The notes under the pieces are model-generated. The model ran no database searches and had not been told where the DNA came from. It saw only the letters and a program-made list of their open reading frames with translations. Made by a program: the position numbers and the translations under genes. A stretch of DNA of 64,000 nt from Paratinospora sagittata (taxonomy: Eukaryota > Streptophyta > Magnoliopsida > Ranunculales > Menispermaceae), in the NCBI GenBank assembly GCA_035771175.1, contig CM069597.1:12125001-12189000 (forward strand). Direction: 5' to 3'. Positions 33,806-46,200 of the stretch are shown here, in pieces (position 1 is the first letter of the stretch; each line of letters begins with the position of its first letter).

Positions 33806-35139
33806 CTACATTGTTATCTGGGAGGGGTTGCTGAGCGACAACAAACGCTTTGTCCTATTGTCGTTGCCCCTGGTTCTCCTGGTTCTGTCGGGTTGGGCGT
33901 TAGCAGTAGGTGGGCCTTGTTGGACTGGAATAGTGGGAACAGGCTGTCGCAGTTTTTTAGGGTGGGGACAGGTATTTCTTACATGACCTTGTTGGCAGCA
34001 ATTGAAACACAACAGCCTCTGCTGCTGAGGCACTTAATGATGGTTCTACTGGCCATGTTGATTGTGGTGCTGCTGACCACCACCCCTGTCATTGCCATTA
34101 CGGCAGCCACCCCTACAGTTGCGGCCACCTCTATTACAATTTTGAAAACCCTGCTGGCCAGGGTTAGAAGTTTCTGCCGCAAGAGCCGCTACCTCATGTA
34201 TTTGTACCGGGGCTGGGAGAGCTGGGTTTTGATTAAAGTAGGGCTTCTTTTTGTTGCCCTGTTAGGAAAACGTTACAGGTCGTTTTCCTTTGTTCATTCT
34301 CTAATCCTACTCAGTTTTCTCCTACTCAAAGCTCGTGGCCTTGTCGACAAGCTCCCTGTAATTCTTGAGATCCAAGATCGACAGGGCTTGTCGATTGTCT
34401 GGACGAAGGCCATTATATAATTTCTCGGCCTTATCTTGCTATGTTTAGATGGTGGAGAAAGAGTGGACAGATAATTCCTAGAACCTGATAGCATACTCGC
34501 AAACTGTCATGCTGCCCTGGTACAGCCTGGCGAACTCCTGGTGCCTCTGCCTCTTCACTGTGCCAGGGAAATACTCATCAATGAACAGTGACTCAAACTC
34601 TTGTCAAGTCATGTTTGTTACATTGACCTTCGGGTCTTCCTTCACAATTATCCACCATGTATTAGCCCACCAACAAGTTTGGTAGGAAGCTAGTGGGATT
34701 TTTCGAGTCTTGTCGACTCCTATAGCCATGAGAGCCTTCTTCGACTCATCAAGCCATTTTTGTGCTTCATCTGCATCAATGGTGGCAGCAAAGGTAAGGG
34801 GTTGGAGCCTCTTATACTTTGTAATCTGGTCGGTTTGAGTCTCAGACCCAGATCGAACAAGTGCCTGCACAATGACCACCTTGTTGGCTGCGGTCTCACA
34901 GACGACCATCTGAACAGTCATCTTCATCACCTCAATGAATCAGGACAAAAAGTGTTCCATGCTCGGGGGCATGACAATGGGTGTGGGCTGAGGTGGCACT
35001 GCCTGCCCAGAAGTAGTGGCAGTGTCGGATGTGGCCTGCTCTGCCCTTGAAGGCGACGGTTCTTGATTTTGCATCTCAGGAGGTGCCTCTTCTACTAGAC
35101 GGACCGTGCGTGGCCTTCCTCTCTTTCAGATTTGCATTT
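33806..35139 (-). pseudogene. Gypsy-A gag with CCHC knuckle
   Basis: The N-terminal region starts near 35139 on the minus strand (KRGRPRTVRLVEEAPPE, one internal stop). It leads to ITKYKRLQPLTFAATIDADEAQKWLDE and ALMAIGVDKTRKIPLASYQ (34820-34690), the retrotransposon gag core. Downstream at 34033-33806 is the zinc knuckle LCFNCCQQGHVRNTCP (CX2CX4HX4C spacing) with a Pro/Gln-rich tail. Several frameshifts and stops separate the pieces. Confidence 0.85.
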
Positions 35140-35940
35140 TCTCACTGGCAAGAAGAAAATAAAACCATGCTTTAGGAACCGTAGCCAAGTATAGTGATAT
35201 GATATTCTTAGCAATAAGGTCAAGAGTTCTGCAATATAAAACCACCTATTTTTCTAGGTATAGTGTAAGATTTTTTTGGTGAGGAATTAAAGAATCGTAT
35301 GTGCCTCGTATGTTTAGCCATGGTATAAAACATGGTTAGAGTGTTTATATAATAAGTATAAAACTTTGCAAGTACTTCAAATATTTTGGTTCTAAGTTTT
35401 TTTTTTTTTTGTGAACATAAATATGTTTTTGAAATTCCATACGAGTCATAGAGATTCTACGATTAACCTCAGTAAATATCATAATCTAACGTTTTATCGC
35501 AATCTTATGTGTTCAACTCTTTCCCTTAGTCTTTTCGACTATTACCCATATTCGTGTGTTCCATACCACATGAATTTGGTAATAAGGGTTTCAACCAAGT
35601 TAAGTTGTATGAACACGGTCTCTACAAAATATCGGCTGGAGAGGAGATCACTAATAGTACCGTCCAAGTTTACCCGTCCCATACCATTTAAACTTAGTGA
35701 TAATGTTAATAATTCAACTTTTCCCAGATGTTTCTTTTCACACAAGGTTGTGGGTTTTCTTACTTCCACATTTTATTTAGTATCTTCCAATTTTGTTGTG
35801 TCCCATATCACTCCAAAGTTAGTGATACAAAAGAAAGAATGCTTGTAAGTCGGCCCACCAAACATAATCTCAAACAAAACATTTCATTCATAAAAAGAAA
35901 ATAGCTACAATGCCAGTAATTTTCCAAATTTTCTCGCTTA
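35140..35940. other. Gypsy-A leader region, no gene recognised
   Basis: Lies upstream of gag on the minus strand. Homopolymer T at 35400-35411. Open frames on either strand (35411-35848, 35542-35769) have no family resemblance. Confidence 0.45.
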
Positions 35941-35945
35941 CTACT

Positions 35946-38900
35946 TGTGACGCCCCGAAAATTATTTCATCTAGCCCATAACCTAATTGCATTTTTGCCC
36001 AAACTCTATGTGTTGTCTTGATATGTTTGGTGTTTGTTTGATGATTGTTTAATGTTTGTATAGTTGATGCTTGATAATGTATATAAATATATGTATCATA
36101 AATTGTATATGAGTCATGTTAAATTAAAGTATAATGCATATGTTATGATTTATGCATGGGCTCATTAAACCATGAATTGATATGGGTTAGGATTGATTGA
36201 ATAAAAGGATAAATGAAATTGAAAATTTGGTGTATTAAATGGATTGGACATTTAAAATACATGTGGTTGGTATGGGTAGTATGAGACCAACACATGTGAA
36301 GGTTGGTGCATGAAAGTGGACAAGTGTCCAATGCCCACTTCTCTTCTTCAAGGAAGTGCTAGAATGAGTGGAGGGAATCAAGGAGAGAATCAAGGAGAGA
36401 ATTAAGGAGAGAATCAAGGAGGGAATCAAGGAAGTGCTAGAAAGAGATGAGTGGAGAGAAAGAAAAGAAGAGAAAGGAAAGAAGAAGAGAAGGAAGGAGA
36501 GAGTTGCAGGAGGAAGATCCCTGCGACGTTTCCATCAAAGAGGTGGATCTTTGGAATATACTGTCAGATTGAGCTCAAAGTTTATCAGCACGTTCGTAGC
36601 TTATGGTTCTTCATTCTGGTCGGTGGAGATCTTGATCAGAGGTTTCCTCTAAGAGATCTAACCTCTCAAACAAAGCTGGTCGGAAAGTCTGGATTTCTCG
36701 CACCGTTTCGCTCAAACTTATAGATCTCCTCAATCTACCGTTGGATGGATATCAAATTTGGGTATGTAGTTTATAACAGATATTTCTGTATTCTGAACGG
36801 TGGAAATGTTTATACGTTTAGTATTTTGTGTGATATAGCCATCTGAGTTTGGGTATTTGTAGCAGGAAAGGAGAAACTGTCTGATTAGATACTTGTTCAT
36901 GATTTTGTGATTACATATTGCTATTGGTAGATTAATACATCTGAACAGAATATTAAATGTAGAATTGGTAAGGTGCTTGTATTGGACCTAAATTTAGAAT
37001 ATGAACTTAGACATTTCCAAATAGCTTGCATGTCAACTATGTTGACCTAGTTGCCATTGTTGATGAACCTATGATGCAAAATCAGTGATATACATGGCTG
37101 AACATGGTGACCTAGTGTAAATCGACAATATGGCCTAAATATGGAAAATTTCATATTTTAGGGCTTTTGATGCTTTTGGCCTAGAATCATTGAATTGATG
37201 CAACTTATGTTTAATTAAGCATGATTAGAGTTGATTATGCTACTGATTTGGTGGTTGTGACCATATCATGGGTTAGGCCTACTTGTGATCAAGTGACCAA
37301 ATTTGGGCATGTTTATGCCTAAGGAATTGAAAATCAGTATTTTTGATTACTAGAATGGTTTATGTATGAGAACTATGCATTAGAGGCCTAAGTCATGTGA
37401 TTTGAGTTGAATGATGGGATTAGATGGGATTTAGGCCTATTGTTTATATGTGGGCTGATTTAGGGTTGATGTGTAATGTCTATGTGATTGAGCATAGAAA
37501 TTGATGTATGGTAGGATATTGATGTATGTTTCGGGATCTTGATTGGGTTGATTCGGTTTGGTGGTCGTGTGTGGTTAAATACTCTCGCGAGGCTTGGTTG
37601 TGAGTAGACTTCATTTATGATTATATCTTTTATGTCATCATATCACTTATATATATTGTATCTTGAAAGCATGAATGTGTTCTATTGTTTTGAATGATGC
37701 ATTGATTTGAGAAAACCTTATGACTTTGGTTGGACCCATCTATCTGGCTAATAGGGGGACTTAACCTTGTCATAATAGGGTTTTAGGAAAGAAAATGATT
37801 GGGATCAACGGCACGGTGAAATAGACGTGTACTAGTAACCCAAGGCATGTGGAATGTGGATCCAACTTGATAAACTTTTACTTGCATCGAACTTATTATA
37901 AATGTTTGATATCTATATGTTATGAGCTTTTAATCATGCTACACATTGACATGCATACATGATATTTATTGATGAGTATTGATAACATATTTGAATTCTA
38001 TTCACTGGGCATCGTTGGCTCACCCTCATTTTCCTCTTTCAGGTCCTTCTGTCCCGAATAAGGGCAAAGGAGTAGTCATATCTTGAGGGCCTTGCCTGCG
38101 AGAGAATTCAAGGCCTCGATGTGAGTTGAGAGGCATTTTGATTGAATTGTGTTTTAAATTATAAAGTACTATATTTTGGATTATGTAATTATAACACTTA
38201 CCACATTGTAGTATGGGTGAGTTGGGACTTGATAGATAGATTATGTGGGCATATGACGGTTTTATTTGTACCCACAATTTTGGACTTTATGAGTATGTCA
38301 ATTTTAATGGACTGTAGGGATTATGATTATTATTTATGGTTCATTTTTTTTATGGATTATCTCTTGTCTTGGATGATTAATACGGTGGGTAGTTTTGTTT
38401 AATACCTTTTGATATCATATCATTTTTTGGGATAAGGCTTGTAGGGTCTCAACCACCTCACGGGAGTTGAGGAGTGGTCGGAGATGCCTACGCCGGGCGT
38501 CCCGCCCCAGCATTCCGCACGCCATTCCCTGCGGGGTTGGTGGTCCGGGGCGCGGGGTCGCCACAGTTGCTATTGGCTCAATGGATACATAAGGCCTTTT
38601 TGTCACACCCTGGGTTGCACAGCGTGCCCCCTACCCAGGTGCGGGCGCACCCCCTCGGGGCGAACGCCTAGCCATTATGGATCCATAATATTGTCCCATC
38701 TCGGCCAGCCACGCCACACAAGGACGCCGGACACCGAGATCATTTATCCATATTATTCACACTCCCATGAATAATATAGGGCCTCCCCCAAGTTCGAACT
38801 CGCAACCTCTTCCTCATAAGGTTAGATTTTGCAACTTGAGTACCCATTGAGCCATGTTCAATGGATACTCAAGTTGCGAAATCTAACCTTATGAGGAAGA

Positions 38901-39107
38901 GGCTGCGAGTTCGAACTTGGGGGAGGCTCTATATTATTCATGGGAGTGTGAATAATATGGATAAATGATCTCGGTGACCGGCGTCCTTGTGTGGCGTGGC
39001 TGGCCGAGATGGGACAATATTATGGATCCATAATGGCTAGGCGTTCGCCCCGAGGGGGTGCGCCCGCACCTGGGTAGGGGTCACGCTGTGCAACCCAGGG
39101 TGTGACA
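35946..39107 (+). mobile_element. Solo LTR S2 ending in a palindrome (3162 bp)
   Basis: Starts TGTGACGCCCC and ends GGGTGTGACA. Perfect CTACT flanks (35941-35945 and 39108-39112) support one insertion spanning the whole interval. The first part (to about 38565) looks like other Tekay-like LTRs here: ATTCACTGGGCATCG, then GGCTCACCCTC near 38018, a pyrimidine tract ending CAGG and a purine-rich string. It then has a GC-rich block (38440-38565) and a 35-bp link containing GGCTCAATGGATAC. The last 507 bp is palindrome P2. A junction with CCACA at 38561-38565 could be the original LTR end. Confidence 0.72.
38601..39107. repeat. Palindrome P2: 507-bp foldback with tRNA-like core
   Basis: Arms 38601-38850 and 38858-39107 (250 bp each) are inverted copies around a 7-base loop. 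Ends read TGTCACACCCT and GGGTGTGACA. Outward from the loop: TTCAATGGATACTC (box A-like, 38857-38870) and GAGTTCGAACT (box B-like, 38907-38917). It shares with P1 the core, GGATAAATGATC-type strings, GGGACAATATTATG and TAATGGCT. The outer quarter is different and very GC-rich (GGGGGTGCGCCCGCACC). Confidence 0.88.
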
Positions 39108-39112
39108 CTACT

Positions 39113-41670
39113 ACTCCTCCTAGACCTTTTGCTAGTTAAAGAACGACTACCAGAAAAATGTTGAGAAGTTGTTCCCATTTCTTCTATGTTTTGCACGCGC
39201 ATTATCAAAGCATTGTGGTTCTCTTGCATCCGAGTAAAGCTAGATACTATCACATTTAACTGGTCAAATGGGTTAGCCTGTTGTCCCATAGATGGTTGGT
39301 TGGACTGTTGTCCCATCGATGAATGGTAGGTTGACTGTCCCATAGGTGGAGGTAGGTTGTAGGCATTAGTGGAAAGTATTGGCCGTATGGTTGACTCATA
39401 AGTGAAGGGTAGTTGGTTTGATTATATAAAGGCTCCTTAACTGGGACCTCTTGGAAGTAAGAATATGTTTGAGTCGAAAAGTTTTGAAACAGTGGACTTA
39501 TCGGGATATCTTGTCTTCTAAAGTTTGGTGCCGTCCAATTCTGTTGTGGTTGGTTCACAAGAAATTGTGTATTTGGCTGGTATGGTACCTCAGGAGTTGG
39601 AAACCCTTGAGTGTCGTATTGCCTTGGGTTGGGAGGTTCCAGGAAGGTGGATAGGCAGGAACTTCCCGTTCACCCTGATTTGTTTGTGGTTGACCAAGGT
39701 TGCCAAGGAGATCTTCCTCGAAAAATATATGATCGGGTTGACCATTATTCGAGGCTGGGTTTGTTGTAGTGTTCTGATTTGGTTCATTAATTGGTGCTTC
39801 CCTAATAGCAATCTTGCGCCGACTTTTTCGTTAAGTATTATTTTGTACTTTTGATCACTGTGGACTTAGAAAAAAAAATTTATGGCTTACATTTTAGGAA
39901 TGTAATATTATTTGATTATGCCCATATGTGTTTATTGTTATGTATTAGAAGGCTTAGTGGGATGTCGTGTATATCGAGGGAGGATATATACGGGGTTCTG
40001 TGCTGGTCATGACGTCACATATCGTGGGTCGTGGCAAGTGGGGGCAGGGTTAAATGAACTTGCTTCTACAAACAATTGATCCTTGCATTCAGTGGTGCAA
40101 GCCAATCCAGGTCGAGCATGATGTAGAAGTCTTCAATCTCCATCACTAAAAGGTCCGCATAAACTATTTGTTCTAACATTTGAAGTTCACATCTAGAATA
40201 CTTCAATGTCACGTCAGTACCAGATTCTAATGGTGATGAGACGTAGATTGTAATGTCTGTGGGTTCAGGATGCAACCTTAAATGCCTTATCAATGTAGAA
40301 GATATAAAGGAGTGCATAGCACCCGAATCAAACAAGACATGCACCATTGTATTGAACAAGAAAAATGTACCTTCGACTACATTATTATCTGGGAGGGGTT
40401 GCTGAGCGACAACAAATGCTCTATCATGTTGTCGTTGCCCCTGGTTCTGTTGGTTCTATCTGGGTTGGGTCTTAGCAGCAGGTGGGGCTTGAGTGTCGTA
40501 TTGCCTTGGGTTGGGAGGTTCCAGGAGGGTGGATATGCAGAAACTTCCCGTCCATCCTGATTTGTTTGTGGTTGACCAAGGTTGCCAATGAGATCTTCCT
40601 CGGAGAATAGATGATCGGGTTGACCATTATTCGAGGCTGGGTTTGTTGTAGTGTTCTGATTTGGTTCATTAATTAGTGCTTCCCTAAAAGGAATCTTGCA
40701 CCGACTTTTTCTTTGATAACCTCCATTGTTATCTCTAGTCCTTCTGTTATTCTTCCCTAAAGTTGGGCCAAATAATTTTTCGTCAGTCACCCCTCCCTTT
40801 GAGACGAAAGTCTTGGAGATAGAGGATCCTGTAACAGCTTTAGTAATCTGTGTCAAAGATTCATCAAAATTGATGTTTGCCTCTCATAGCATCCTCATTA
40901 TCAAGACTCCATAGCCGAGAAACTCCTTCTTTGTAGGATTTTGAATCACCCGTAACATTTGTTGGATGATAATGTGAGGTAAGGAGACAAAAATTCTCTT
41001 TTCTAAACAGTATAGCACAAGAAGTTGAGTTCTTGTCATAGATCCTCTAGTCACCATTTCCGGCAAGATGTTGCCGACTAATATCTTCCCTAGGCCAGCA
41101 AGGGGTGAATTAAGGAGATTATTTGGGAGGTGGGCGTACGTCATTTGGGTGTACGCCTTTTCGGTGAAGAAATTAAACAACTGTTCTTTGGATTTTGCGA
41201 TCTCTGCAACCGTCTGAGGTTCGTGTGGATCAATGATCTTGTCTCCAATTGGGATTTCCATAAGTCGTGAAATAGTTTTGACGCTGATGAAAATCTTTGC
41301 TCCCCTGATCATTGTCTCCAAGACAAGGCAGATCCCATCTTCTTGAAGTCCCACGATATTCATGGATTCGTAAAATGACTTCACCACTTTGAAAGAGACG
41401 TAACCCTCAACTTTTGTTATATTTAACCACCCCATCTTTGAGAGTTTATTGTGAAGGATAGGATGGAGGCGTAGATCTCTCATGTCAATACTCCTCATAG
41501 TCATAACCTCCATTTGGAAAGTTTCGTAAGTCTTGTGGGAATCGGTTCCCGACTACTAGAAGTCGTCCTTCACTTGATGTTATTATCTTGTCGAAAGGAA
41601 GATAAAACTTGTGAAATACACAAAATATATTCCTAACATTTTTAAGATTTATGCCTTGTTCGTTAGACAA
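39113..41670 (-). pseudogene. Accessory ORF-X of Gypsy-A, similar to the putative plant transposon protein domain
   Basis: Minus frames at 41670-41485, 41513-40884, 40856-40377, 39811-39590, 39558-39256 and 39343-39113 form one long, broken coding region. The 41513 frame has TKVEGYVSFKVVKSFYESM, VRG-like MIRGAKIFISVKTISRLMEIPIGDKI, and MTYAHLPNNLLNSPLAGLGKIL. This layout recalls the plant-specific putative transposon protein domain (PF20167-type). The rest is Asn/Gln/Pro-rich and ends in a Gln-rich region with MGQ repeats. It lies between the primer-binding site and gag, on the same strand. Filler 39830-40488 interrupts it. It has no known enzymatic motif. The family match is by pattern only. 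Confidence 0.5.
39608..40720. repeat. Local duplication with foreign filler
   Basis: The 220-bp segment 39608-39829 is repeated at 40489-40720. Between the copies, 39830-40488 is a copy of 33235-33909: the last 225 bp of solo LTR S1, then Gypsy-A protease and the start of the knuckle region. The right junction shows CTTG microhomology. The direct repeat plus filler disrupts ORF-X. Confidence 0.85.
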
Positions 41671-41705
41671 TATTTTTTATTTTCCTCTTGATGTTTATGC
41701 CGTCA

Positions 41706-41930
41706 TTGAATCCAAAATTTTCATTAGCAACAAGTTATATACATATATATATATATATATATATCTCATGTATACATAAATATATAAACATATATATATT
41801 ATAAATCATAACTATATATATATATATAAATCTTAACTATATATAATTCATATATATAGTTCTAAAGATATATATATATCTATATATATATATAGATATA
41901 TATATATATATATATCTAATATAAATTTTC
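41706..41930. repeat. (TA)n-rich tract
   Basis: Long runs of TATATA with short interruptions in the leader of Gypsy-A, next to the primer-binding site. Confidence 0.85.
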
Positions 41931-41970
41931 TTCTCCTAATTGGTGGACTTGGGAAAGCCGTGGACCTTTC

Positions 41971-41982
41971 GCTCTAATATCA
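41971..41982 (-). other. Gypsy-A primer-binding site, mutated
   Basis: The minus strand reads TGATATTAGAGC, 5 bases inside the LTR. It differs from the initiator-Met tRNA complement TGGTATCAGAGC by two transitions (G to A and C to T), as expected of decay by cytosine deamination. Confidence 0.75.
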
Positions 41983-41987
41983 TTAAA

Positions 41988-43257
41988 TGACACACCCCGC
42001 CAGAACACGCCTAAACCGGCGGAACACTCATAGGCGAGGCGCAAATGCATTATAACAATAACCGAGTGCATAGGTACACAATTGAGTACAAATATGATTT
42101 CATTAAGTTTAGAATGTATTTTTGTACAAAATATAATTAAAGGAACATCCTCCCAAAATCTCCCTATAATTAACAAGGGTTACAAAATGTGGGCCCAAAA
42201 CCTCCACCCAGTCTACTCTAAACTCCTATGAAAAATTGAATAACAACGGGGTGAGCTATTTCCTAGTGGGTAAAATAGTTCATGAATATGACAATTAATA
42301 AATGAAACTTCATAATCAAATATCACATATACACAACATAGCATCATAATTAGTACAACATGTATGTACGCATGACACTGTCTCGAAATGGTTCCATGAT
42401 TGTACGCCGAATTGAGTTCACGTACAAATGTCCATCCCCAGGTGAACCCGGGTTCTCATTGTACGTCCCTCTCCAAGGTCGTCACCCTGGATGCACATAC
42501 AGATGTCCATCCCTAGGTAATCTCGAGTTCGCATTGTACGTCCCTCTCCAGGGAAATATCAAGAATAGTGAGCATTGCTTCTAACTATTTTGTGGATCAT
42601 GAACCAATTACGTCCCAAGGCGGTGCTTATGTATGATGCCAATGCATGAGCAAGTCCGGTCTTTACTAACATTAGACAGGATTTGGCAGCGTTTGGTGAT
42701 TCTTATCAGGTCAGTATCACCACGTGCAAGGTTAGGATGTTCAGTATCACTTGTACAGGCTGATAGCTTTCAAATAAAACCAACCAAATCAGTCTCCAGT
42801 TGAGAGGTGGGACACGAAGTCCACTTAAACACCAATCGTCTAGAGCAGCACGCTGCCTCCCGTTCACTATTTAAAGTTACTAAGGGCAAGACTAAGTCTG
42901 GTTGAGTCAAATTGACCACTAATTCAGCATAGTAACAGTGTAATACATGAACTCCAAATATACAGGCATAAGTATGATAGGTATGAACATTATATGCAAT
43001 AATGCAGTATAAATGAATGTAAACTTTAATAAAAGTCATAAGACGCGCAAACCTATGTTTCGTTCTCCACCTTCAGATAAAATCTCCTTCTGAGGAGAAC
43101 CGCGTTGCACCGCGAAGAGAGTCTCAAAAAGAGAATAGAGAAATCACAAGGAGAGCATGAGAGAGAGAGGAGTTGGTGTGAGAAATGAATTAGAGGGGAG
43201 GGGGGTAACGCCTGAACTTCCAAATTTTTTTTGTTCGTCTACACCGGGGGTATTACG
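41988..43257 (-). repeat. Gypsy-A 5' LTR (1270 bp)
   Basis: Partner of 25046-26588 with many substitutions. Plus-strand edges are TGACACACC and TATTACG; the terminal A is mutated to G. It has a single copy of the block that is doubled in the 3' LTR, and the TATATAGG promoter string present there is missing near 43195. Confidence 0.9.
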
Positions 43258-43274
43258 GAAAACACCAAACAGTA

Positions 43275-46200
43275 TGTAACGCCCGTACCTTATGATGATG
43301 TCATTTTTGACCTGTGGAGTGTCCGTTTATGATGCTCGACATGCGTAGGTTTGAGTGTCTTGATATGCTTTTATGTCGTTTAGAGTGCGCGTAAAGTTTC
43401 GGAATCATCAGAGACCATTTCGACATCGAAACATGGAAATATGAATTTTAGAACCATGGAGCTCGCTTCATGTGAAAATGAGCTCGCTCCATGGGCTTGT
43501 GAGTGGCTTGTTAGAGAAGCTTCACATAAGTAACTTGTTGAACAAGTTATCATTTTGACTTGTGACTTGTTGAAAATACCACATTAAATGTCCTATTTTA
43601 ATGCACCTTTTGATATATGGGAAAGTTGTACTTCAACACATGGTAAATATGACAATTATATTGGAATATGTTGTGTATATGTGTTGATTATATAATAATT
43701 AATTATTGGTGCATCAAATGGACCTAGGGATATTAGAAATGAGTCCGGAATGTGGTTTTACATAGAAAATGACTAGTCATACTCGAAATTCCAATGAGTA
43801 TTGAGCGAGTAGTGGCGACGCGAAGTTTAGGTGCTCTTGGTGAAGGAGTAGCGTGCTCAAGCGCGTTCCTAGGCGGGATGAGCATGCTGATCCGTTTTCT
43901 GGGCACGGTTTAGGGTGAAAAATGGCCATTTTCAGTTTTGTAAAAGGGGGGAAAGGTTGCTACTTTTTCCATATGAGCTAAGGACGAATTGGAGAAGGAA
44001 GAAGGGATGAAAACTAGGTTTCTAAGGGAAATCTTCACCATCTACACCCTAAGGTAAGTGTTTTTCTCCATTTCTTTCTATGAAATCACCATTGAAGGTG
44101 CGAGTAAGCTTTCTAATGGCGTAGTTTTCTCCATGGGTCACGGTTTTGGGTGTTCCCTAACCTAGGGTTGACTGATTTTTACTCTTTTGAGCTTGTTTAT
44201 GATAGGAACAACCCTCTATGACCTAGATCTACACACCATGAGCATTTCTCAAGCATTTCACCACGTTTTAGTGGTGCATGGAGTTAGGGTTTCATGTGAA
44301 ACTCTTAGGGACGAGTTGTAAGCTAGGGATTTGGGTTCCTAAGGTGATTTGGAACCCAATGACACCATTTTTCCCAATTTCTAGCAAGAAATTGGAGGGG
44401 TTATATGTAAAGGCCCTAAACCCTAGAAAATGAACTTAGGGTTTTCCTTTGGACTTGCATGTCAACTATGTTGAATAAATGACTAATTCCAGTTGATTGA
44501 TGGTGTAATTCAGTAAAAATACCCATTGGAAACCCTAGGTGTAGTGCAATTTTGGCCTAGGCCATATGATTTGGAAAATTGCAATGAATTTGGGGATTTA
44601 CCCAAATTTGGGAATTTTGACCTAGTTGATGTCAATTGATGAAATTGACATAAATTAGTCTAATTAACCCTATTTATGATTGAATGCCTTATAGTTTAGT
44701 GGTTGGATCAACCTATTGCATTCAATTGGGTTAAATGTGGGTGGATTTAGTAATAAATAGTTGAATTGAGCAATATGGAATTGGCACATGGGTTTGATTA
44801 TTTTAGAATCTTAATTGGCTTTTGATTTGGGTTTAAACATGACTGGTTGGCACACTTTGGACTAATTTTCAGTATTGTGTAAACCATGTCATTTGCAAGA
44901 TTTGTGAATAATCTAAGTAACCCAATTAGGCCAATTGGGGATTGAGGTGCATCGGGGTGATTGTGGCATTCTAGTGCTTCTTTGTGGTTGAAAATTGGAT
45001 TTGCTAGGTCTAGCCAATCGAGTTTTGAGTGTCCCTTTACATTTGGTTTCTATATGTGGCATTGTATTACATAAATTGATTTGAATTGATATATTTAAGT
45101 GTTATGCATGTTTTAACGTTCCATGAAATGAATTTGAGCATAGTTTATAGGGTTAGCAATTTGGTTGGGTCTCCTAGTTGTGATTTTCCTTGGAAAGTCT
45201 TGTAAGTCTAGAGGTGATCCCCAGTTGTGGACCTGACAGAGGGTTTTATAGCTTGTGTATAGGTAGGATAGCTGAGGCTAATCCTACGTGCTGCACAGCA
45301 CCAGAAATCCTACTAGAATACGAGTATTGTTTGGTTGGTGATAGTTGCATATTTAGATAGGTTTTAGAGCATATTTTAGGTGTATTCTAGGACAGGTCAT
45401 GCATTAGTTTGATAGGTTTATGTTAGTTTTAATATATTTGCTAGTTTAGGATTAATTTATGTTTAGAGTGAGTTAATTACTTATTTTGCATTGTTTTGTA
45501 GGTATTTACATGTGTGGAAGTGAGCATGAATGATGGACACAACATATGAGAAGCCTAGATGATGTTTCATGAAGAACCCAAGTTAAAAAGTGGAAGAAAA
45601 TTGGTTAAGTCCACAAGAAGGAAGTCAAGCGGAGCAGAAAAATGGCTAAGTTCACAAACTGAGCACAACCTAGTCTCTGGACGCCGCAGCGCACATCGCT
45701 GCACCAGGAAAAACTTAACACAGCGCTGCGGCGCTGGGAGATTCCAATCAGAGCGCTACGGCGCTAGGATTTCTGCAAGTTGCATTTTGGCAACTTATTG
45801 GACGATTTTTGAGGACCTTCTAATTTGGATTTTGGACGAAAGGAGGCTTATATTATATCAAACTTTAGGGTTTGTCTAAGAGAACACACAGGATAAGAGA
45901 ACAAGACGGCTATGAGGTGAGGAACGCGAAGATTCGGACTTGGAAACAAGGAAGAAGATTCAAGTTTCATGATTTCTAGTTTGATATTCATGTTTATTAT
46001 TAAGTTTTTCTCCATGTCATGTGCTATTTTCATTCACGCTATGAACTAATCTTTTATTCTAGAGGATAGATGGATCCTAACTTTGATTCTATGTTCTAGT
46101 TTATGGCTTATTATTGTTAATGGATTTATGATAGTTTATTTATATTTCTCCGTTGTTAATGCTTTCAATATCTTGATCACGGATTGGATGAACTTAGTTC

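Larger units (their letters stand above)
25046..43257 (-). mobile_element. Gypsy-A: nested Ty3/gypsy element (Tekay/Del-like)
   Basis: LTRs at 25046-26588 (3') and 41988-43257 (5') share most of their sequence. The element is flanked by perfect GAAAA repeats (25041-25045 and 43258-43262). Internal order on the minus strand is primer-binding site, an extra ORF, gag with CCHC, protease, RT, RNase H, integrase, purine tract. Insertions into it are the palindrome 27129-27617, the solo LTR 30758-33459, the solo LTR 35946-39107 and a filler patch 39830-40488. The integrase end (SMVHDVFHVSMLRKY) and long LTRs with TGTCACACCCC ends suit the Tekay/Del lineage; that lineage call is an inference. Confidence 0.88.

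Noticed and set aside
33794..34420. Hydrophobic plus-strand ORF of 208 residues
   Set aside because: It is antisense to the Gypsy-A gag and zinc-knuckle region, which is recognisable on the minus strand.
38474..38774. GC-rich ORFs on the plus strand
   Set aside because: They span the GC-rich end of solo LTR S2 and one arm of palindrome P2; no domain and explained by the repeat.
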